64,000 nucleotides of DNA. It comes from Aequorivita vladivostokensis (GTDB lineage Bacteria; Bacteroidota; Bacteroidia; Flavobacteriales; Flavobacteriaceae). A program made the translations under genes and the position numbers. This document shows, in pieces, positions 60,066-64,000 of this stretch (its first letter is position 1; every line of letters begins with the position of its first letter). The stretch lies in NCBI RefSeq assembly GCF_000952855.1, contig NZ_JSVU01000010.1, positions 34,798-98,797 of the forward strand, given 5' to 3'. Under the pieces are notes generated by a model. The model saw only the letters and a program-made list of their open reading frames with translations. It had not been told where the DNA came from and did no database searches.

Positions 60066-61247
60066 GTGACAAAAAAATACTTCCTCTTCCTTTTTCTATT
60101 AGCGACTGTTTCGGTAAAGGCGCAGTTTGGTTCCTTATCCCCGGCAGCAGAAATAAGCATATTGACCATTGGCCCTGGGGCAGAACTATACGACAAGTTT
60201 GGGCACAGTGCCTTTAGGATCAAGGATAGCCTTAGCGGAGTGGATGTGGTTTTTAATTACGGGGTTTACGACTTCAACACACCAAATTTCTATACCAAGT
60301 TCGCGCGGGGAAAACTGCTCTATCAGTTAGGCTTAACCTACTACCAACCCTTTTTTGAAAGTTATGTGGTCCAGAACCGCTGGGTGAAGGAACAGGTATT
60401 AAATCTGCACCAGACCGAAAAGCAGGCCGTTTCAGATTTTCTTTGGACCAATGCCTTGCCCGAGAACAAAAAATATAAATACGATTTCTTTTATGACAAT
60501 TGCGCCACCAAGATTCGGGACGTGGTGCAGGAGATATTGGGCAATAAACTGGAGTTTAAGGAGGACCATATTACGGAGGAATATACCTTCCGGGAACTCA
60601 TCCAGCAAAATCTTGATGCCAATACCTGGGGCAGTCTGGGAATAGACATAGCCCTGGGCGCAGTTATCGATAGAAAGGCAAAGCCCATCGAGTATCAATT
60701 TTTGCCGGACTACGTATTTAAGGGCGCGGCGAATGCGGTTATCCATCGCGAGGGAGAAACCGAGCCGCTCGTTAAAACAACTAAAGTCCTTTTTGAAAAC
60801 AGCCCCCAACCCCAGGCCAATACCTTTTTTTGGAGTCCGATGTTTGTTTTAGGGATAATCGGTTTGTCGATGGTGTTTGTAACCTATCGCGATTATAGAA
60901 AAAAGTCGCGTAGCCGGTATCTGGACGCCGCAATTTTCTTTTTTACAGGACTTATCGGTATCTTTCTTTTACTGCTATGGTTCGCGACCGATCATACCGC
61001 AACGGCAAACAACTACAATCTGCTTTGGGCCTTCCCTATTTCCATTTTTGTGATTTTTGCAATTTCGAAAAGGCAAGTCTCTCCCAAATTGAGAAGATAC
61101 GTACTATTGCTACTCCTGCTCCTTGCGCTGTTGGTTATCCATTGGATTACCGGCGTACAGGTATTTGCCATTGGCTTGTTGCCGCTGTTGGTGGCATTGG
61201 CGGTACGGTATCTCTATTTGATGGCTTTTATTGGAAAAAAGGAATAA
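60066..61247 (+). CDS. DUF4105 membrane protein (Lnb N-terminal-like)
   Basis: This 393-residue protein starts at GTG 60066 with the signal-like segment TKKYFLFLFLLATVSVKAQF. A DUF4105 / Lnb N-terminal periplasmic domain follows (about 25-290; ILTIGPGAELYDKFGHSAFR, FNYGVYDFNTPNFYTKFARG and YDFFYDNCATKIRDVV with the conserved cysteine). C-terminal helices end the protein. The family is a cysteine-peptidase-like transacylase related to Lnb lipoprotein acyltransferase. The earlier in-frame start only translates the GAAACMA repeat and is rejected. Confidence 0.82.
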   Translation: MTKKYFLFLFLLATVSVKAQFGSLSPAAEISILTIGPGAELYDKFGHSAFRIKDSLSGVDVVFNYGVYDFNTPNFYTKFARGKLLYQLGLTYYQPFFESYVVQNRWVKEQVLNLHQTEKQAVSDFLWTNALPENKKYKYDFFYDNCATKIRDVVQEILGNKLEFKEDHITEEYTFRELIQQNLDANTWGSLGIDIALGAVIDRKAKPIEYQFLPDYVFKGAANAVIHREGETEPLVKTTKVLFENSPQPQANTFFWSPMFVLGIIGLSMVFVTYRDYRKKSRSRYLDAAIFFFTGLIGIFLLLLWFATDHTATANNYNLLWAFPISIFVIFAISKRQVSPKLRRYVLLLLLLLALLVIHWITGVQVFAIGLLPLLVALAVRYLYLMAFIGKKE

Positions 61248-61425
61248 CCTTTCCTCTCCAGCCTCTTCTTCAAATCGTTCGGCAAGGCCATTAATGGGAA
61301 GGAGTTTGATTGTTTTTATTAGAAACTTTTAAAAAAAAGACAACACGGCGGTTTTAATTAAATAGATTTGGCAAGTAACAGTTAATTCTTTATTGAGAAT
61401 GCAATGAGTTTATTATATGTAAAAT
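61248..61425. other. AT-rich spacer with a degenerate CCCCTTC-type repeat
   Basis: A sequence near 61253-61306 (CTCTCCAGCCTC…GGGAAGGAG) resembles the hairpin repeat at 58501, with a longer loop. The rest to 61425 is AT-rich and shows no coding or structured signal. It is the first part of the 955-nt gene-free stretch between the convergent DUF4105 and sugar-transferase genes; the rest is filled by three repeat arrays. Confidence 0.4.
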
Positions 61426-61491
61426 ACGCTTTATACACGCTATAAACATACTATAAACATACTATAAATACGCTATATATACGCTTTATAC
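61426..61491. repeat. Six tandem 11-bp units (iteron-like)
   Basis: ACGCTTTATAC, ACGCTATAAAC, ATACTATAAAC, ATACTATAAAT, ACGCTATATAT and ACGCTTTATAC follow without gaps. The 11-nt period is one helical turn, so all units face one side of the DNA, as in protein-binding iterons. No DNA-binding or replication gene is adjacent. Confidence 0.7.
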
Positions 61492-61543
61492 TTGAGAGAG
61501 GGAAGAATGAAGTGTGAAATGGAATCTTGAATTCTATGTGTCC

Positions 61544-61704
61544 AAATTCCAAATCCCAAATCCCAAATCACAAATTCCAAATCCCAAATTCCAAATTCCA
61601 AATCACAAATTCCAAATCCCAAATCCCAAATCACAAATCCCAAATCCCAAATCCCAAATCCCAAATCCCAAATCCCAAATCCCAAATCCCAAATCCCAAA
61701 TCAC
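61544..61704. repeat. 23-unit perfect-register array of AAATYMC heptamers
   Basis: 161 nt are made of exactly 23 heptamers: AAATCCC (15 units), AAATTCC and AAATCAC variants (AAATTCC, AAATCCC, AAATCCC, AAATCAC at the start). All copies stay in the 7-nt register. Both strands are open in several frames, giving artificial proteins such as repeats of IPNPKSQ. Confidence 0.9.
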
Positions 61705-62201
61705 AAGACCTGAAACTTGAAACCTGAACGGTCCCCCTGTCCCCCAAAGGGGGAATGGATTTAAGATTCAAGATTCAAGATTCAAAATTTAAGAAAACCT
61801 GAAACCTGAAACCTGAACAGTCCCCCTGACCCCCAAAGGGGGAATAGATTTAAGATTCAAGGTTCAAAATTCAAAATTTAAGAAAACCTGAAACTTGAAA
61901 CTTGAAACTTGAAACCAGAAACCTGAACAGTCCCCCTGCCCCCCAAAGGGGGAATAGATTTAAGATTCAAGGTTCAAAATTTAAGGAAACCTGAAACTTG
62001 TAACTTGAAACTTGAAACCAGAAACCTGAACAGTCCCCCTGCCCCCCAAAGGGGGTATAGATTTAAGATTCAAGGTTCAAAATTTAAGAAAACCTGAAAC
62101 CTGAAACTTGAAACTTGAACAGTCCCCCCTGCCCCCCAAAGGGGGAATAGATTTAAGATTCAAGGTTCAAAATTTAAGGAAACTTGAAACTTGAAACCTG
62201 A
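61705..62201. repeat. Five-copy long tandem repeat with internal 7-nt units
   Basis: Each unit begins GTCCCCCTGnCCCCC followed by AAAGGGGGAATnGATTTAAG, then GATTCAA heptamers and AAGnAAAC with GAAACYT heptamers. Units start at 61731, 61820, 61930, 62033 and 62122. The spacings are 89, 110, 103 and 89 nt, so they differ by 21 and 14 nt, multiples of 7. Each carries a CCCCC/GGGGG hairpin. The field ends at the stop codon of the sugar transferase, whose last codons hold a partial copy (GCCCCCTG). Confidence 0.88.
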
Positions 62202-62202
62202 A

Positions 62203-63594
62203 TCACTGCCCCCTGAAAAAAACTATAGTGCTCAGGGTTTTGATAATGATGGTTACGTCCAGAAAAAGACTGCGGTGCTTTATGTAGTATAGGTCGTACT
62301 GTAGTTTTTCAAGGGAATCCTCTTGGGTGGAACCGTATTTGGCATTTACCTGTGCCCAACCCGTTACGCCGGGCTTTACAAGGTGTCTTACTTCGTAAAA
62401 TGGTATCTTTTCTATCAGGCCCTTAACGAATTCCGGACGTTCGGGGCGGGGGCCAATAACGCTCATTTCGCCTTTGATCACATTGATAAACTGGGGGATT
62501 TCATCAAAACGCGATTTCCGCAAGAAGCGACCGAATTTTGTCACACGGGTATCCTTCGCCTGGGCGAACTGGGCCCCGTTGCTTTCGGCGTTCTTTACCA
62601 TACTGCGCAATTTGTAAATCTTAAAGTGTTTTCCATTCTTGCCTACCCTTGTTTGGCTGTAAAAAAAGGGGCCGCGATTTGCAAATATATTTCCTATCAA
62701 CAAAACGGGAAGCAATAATATTCCAAACGTCAGCCCGATAACCGAGATCACGAGATCCAAAATTCTATTGAAGAAAAGATAAAGTTTGTTTTGATTACTT
62801 CGGCTAAAAGGAAAATAACGGTAAAAATCCTTTTCCACATGTTGCACCGGAATGCGGTGGGTAAGTTCCTCGTAAACCTGCGTATATTCGCGAATGGGGA
62901 TGCCATTTTCGAGCAGTTTTATCAATTGGTTGTTCAATTCCACTGTCATCCCCTCAGAAAGAGGAGTACCTACTACAATCTCGGAAATTGTCATTTCCTC
63001 GGTCAACATACCAATATCCGCAATAGTTATGGAGTCAATCTCAAGATTGTTAGCTACGGAAGCATCGGTGGGACCAGTATTGAAATATCCTATTACCCGA
63101 TAGTTGGGATCGGAGCGCTGTAGCGACATTACGATAGCATCCACATCCTGTGCATGGGCAATCAAGAGCACCCTTTTGTAAAAGCGGGGTGCCGATATAA
63201 GAATGATATAGGCATACCGCCAAGCCAACATGGCCACGTTTATAGCCAAAAAGAAATACACTATCTGCAATCGGTTGGAGGGCAGCATAGGCGTATAAAA
63301 AGGCGTGAGCAGGTAAAAAAGCACCGTAACCGAAGAAGTAATAATAACATTCTTCACCACCACGTCAAACTTACTGGCCTTTTGAAGATTATAAAGCTCA
63401 AAAATTGTGGCAAACACAGTAAGATAGGCGGCCAGAACTATAGACCAGACCCAGTGCTGCGAATTGATCTTGAAATAATCAAAATTAAAAACTATCCCCA
63501 CCAAGTAAAGCAATAACAGCACACATACTATATCCAGGATACGAAGCAGTATCTTTCTTTCTGAGATATCAAAGTGGATGCTGGTTTTGGGCAT
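62203..63594 (-). CDS. WcaJ-type polyprenyl-phosphate sugar-1-phosphate transferase
   Basis: This 463-residue membrane enzyme starts a surface polysaccharide by moving a sugar phosphate to undecaprenyl phosphate. N-terminal helices (about 10-120), a CoA-binding-like Rossmann domain (about 140-260; VLLIAHAQDVDAIVMSLQRS) and the C-terminal bacterial sugar-transferase domain (about 270-463) are seen. The latter has KIYKLRSMVKNAESNG, RKSRFDEIPQFINVIKGEMS and VIGPRPERPEF. It is divergent in position from the LPS cluster. Its start codon is directly next to a 7-nt array. Confidence 0.88.
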   Translation of the reverse strand: MPKTSIHFDISERKILLRILDIVCVLLLLYLVGIVFNFDYFKINSQHWVWSIVLAAYLTVFATIFELYNLQKASKFDVVVKNVIITSSVTVLFYLLTPFYTPMLPSNRLQIVYFFLAINVAMLAWRYAYIILISAPRFYKRVLLIAHAQDVDAIVMSLQRSDPNYRVIGYFNTGPTDASVANNLEIDSITIADIGMLTEEMTISEIVVGTPLSEGMTVELNNQLIKLLENGIPIREYTQVYEELTHRIPVQHVEKDFYRYFPFSRSNQNKLYLFFNRILDLVISVIGLTFGILLLPVLLIGNIFANRGPFFYSQTRVGKNGKHFKIYKLRSMVKNAESNGAQFAQAKDTRVTKFGRFLRKSRFDEIPQFINVIKGEMSVIGPRPERPEFVKGLIEKIPFYEVRHLVKPGVTGWAQVNAKYGSTQEDSLEKLQYDLYYIKHRSLFLDVTIIIKTLSTIVFFRGQ

Positions 63595-63604
63595 TGGGGT
63601 TGGG

Positions 63605-63708
63605 GGTTTTTTGTTTGTTGTTTGGGGTTTGGGGTTTGCTGTTTCTTTTTTCTTGTTTCTTGTTTCTTGTTTCTGGTTTCTGGTTTCTGGTTTCTTGTTT
63701 CTGGTTTG
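63605..63708. repeat. 7-nt arrays before the sugar-transferase gene, including eight TKGTTTC units
   Basis: GTTTGGG, GTTTGGG, GTTTGCT and GTTTCTT (63620-63647) are followed by TTGTTTC x3, TGGTTTC x3, TTGTTTC and TGGTTTG (63653-63708). On the minus strand these are GAAACAA/GAAACCA, the same two-variant unit, in the same number of eight, as at 60002-60057. They lie within 115 nt upstream of the ATG at 63594. Confidence 0.8.
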
Positions 63709-63749
63709 TAGAGTACTAAATAAGGTTGACCTTTTTTGAAGTTGGTTAT

Positions 63750-64000
63750 TTAATTTAAAGTTACTAATTCTTTTTTCATTTTTATTTCCTTTTCAAATTG
63801 TACGGGAGTTTTATGGTTGATTGAACTATGGGGTTTTTCATGGTTGTACATATATACTGCTTTATTTAAACTTCTTACTAATCCTTCAAAACCTATGGGG
63901 TTATATCCTTTCAGATAGTTGTTCTTTATAGTGCCATTGATCCGCTCCGCATGGGGATTCTCATAGACGTTCACACACATACTGTTCCTTAATCGCCCCT
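63750..64000 (-). CDS. IS3-type transposase, C-terminal fragment (5' end outside the window)
   Basis: The frame continues off the right edge. The visible 83 residues hold the end of the integrase core: ENPHAERINGTIKNNYL, in which the E of AER is the last residue of the DDE triad. GFEGLVRSLNKAVYMYNHEK and PHSSINHKTPVQFEKE follow, typical of IS3-family orfB ends. No terminal inverted repeat was recognised downstream, between 63709 and 63749. Whether the element is complete cannot be judged here. Confidence 0.85.
   Translation of the reverse strand, partial: GRLRNSMCVNVYENPHAERINGTIKNNYLKGYNPIGFEGLVRSLNKAVYMYNHEKPHSSINHKTPVQFEKEIKMKKELVTLN

Noticed and set aside
61473..61727. Open frames on both strands encoding repeats such as IPNPKSQ
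   Set aside because: They are translations of the 7-nt array AAATCCC, which has no stop codon in several frames. There is no start region, no promoter and no normal composition.
61544..62201. CRISPR array
   Set aside because: The heptamers have no spacers. In the long repeat, the parts between conserved blocks are themselves repeats and not unique, and no cas gene is in the window.

Overview
The window looks like a chromosomal segment of a marine-type Flavobacteriaceae bacterium (Bacteroidota), possibly close to Aequorivita; the genus is only a guess. The evidence is a type B T9SS C-terminal domain, a TonB receptor with an N-terminal carboxypeptidase-regulatory domain, a long NusB, a DUF3276 PUR-like protein, a PorV/PorQ-type protein, the near absence of Shine-Dalgarno sequences, and many matches to the Bacteroidota promoter (TTG at -33, TAnnTTTG at -7). 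No rRNA, tRNA or CRISPR array was recognised.

Layout. 0-6.5 kb: the 5' end of guaB, then a four-gene iron-type operon (DUF4856 lipoprotein, imelysin-like lipoprotein, HTTM membrane protein, TonB-dependent receptor). 6.6-9.5 kb: HMG-CoA lyase, 5'-nucleotidase and a haem-binding-domain protein in one operon. 9.6-26 kb: housekeeping and transport genes (LysE exporter, pyrD, pepT, yajC, DUF1573, nusB, leucine-type dehydrogenase, ABC exporter, DUF3276, a carotenoid/retinol-type oxidoreductase, MscS, SulP, CDF, CsaA). 26-35 kb: thioredoxin-like protein, fused cyclophilin/FKBP isomerase, a lone cassette-like gene, an ABC-2 transporter pair, a giant T9SS adhesin-like protein and a vWA protein. 35-45.4 kb: a cell-surface glycan (LPS core-like) cluster with a sugar kinase, a GT9, two methyltransferases, five glycosyltransferase genes and a polysaccharide deacetylase, interrupted by a RelE/ParE toxin-antitoxin pair. 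45.4-58.5 kb: tsaC, CCA-adding enzyme, ctaA, a HEPN/MNT toxin-antitoxin pair, ndpA, recQ, kdsD, tatC, lptB and pssA. 58.6-64 kb: PorV-like protein, DUF4105 protein, a large repeat field, a WcaJ-type sugar transferase and the edge of an IS3-type transposase.

The most unusual content is between the genes. (1) Degenerate tandem repeats with a strict 7-nt period but different unit sequences recur in at least ten places, often directly before start codons. They culminate in a 23-unit AAATYMC array and five roughly 100-bp units whose lengths differ by exact multiples of 7. (2) GxxExxY genes and CGCGATTTATCGCG palindromes lie between inverted arms of the type ACCACGAATnCACGAAT (or ACCACAAAGGCACAGAGG), which looks like a family of small mobile cassettes. 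In two places the arm overlaps the GTG start codon of a housekeeping gene. (3) A palindromic repeat is inserted in frame into pyrD. (4) A lone secreted-protein gene is tightly enclosed by 10-bp inverted repeats.

All family assignments come from reading the translated sequences. No database search was possible, so names reflect recognised motifs and remembered families.
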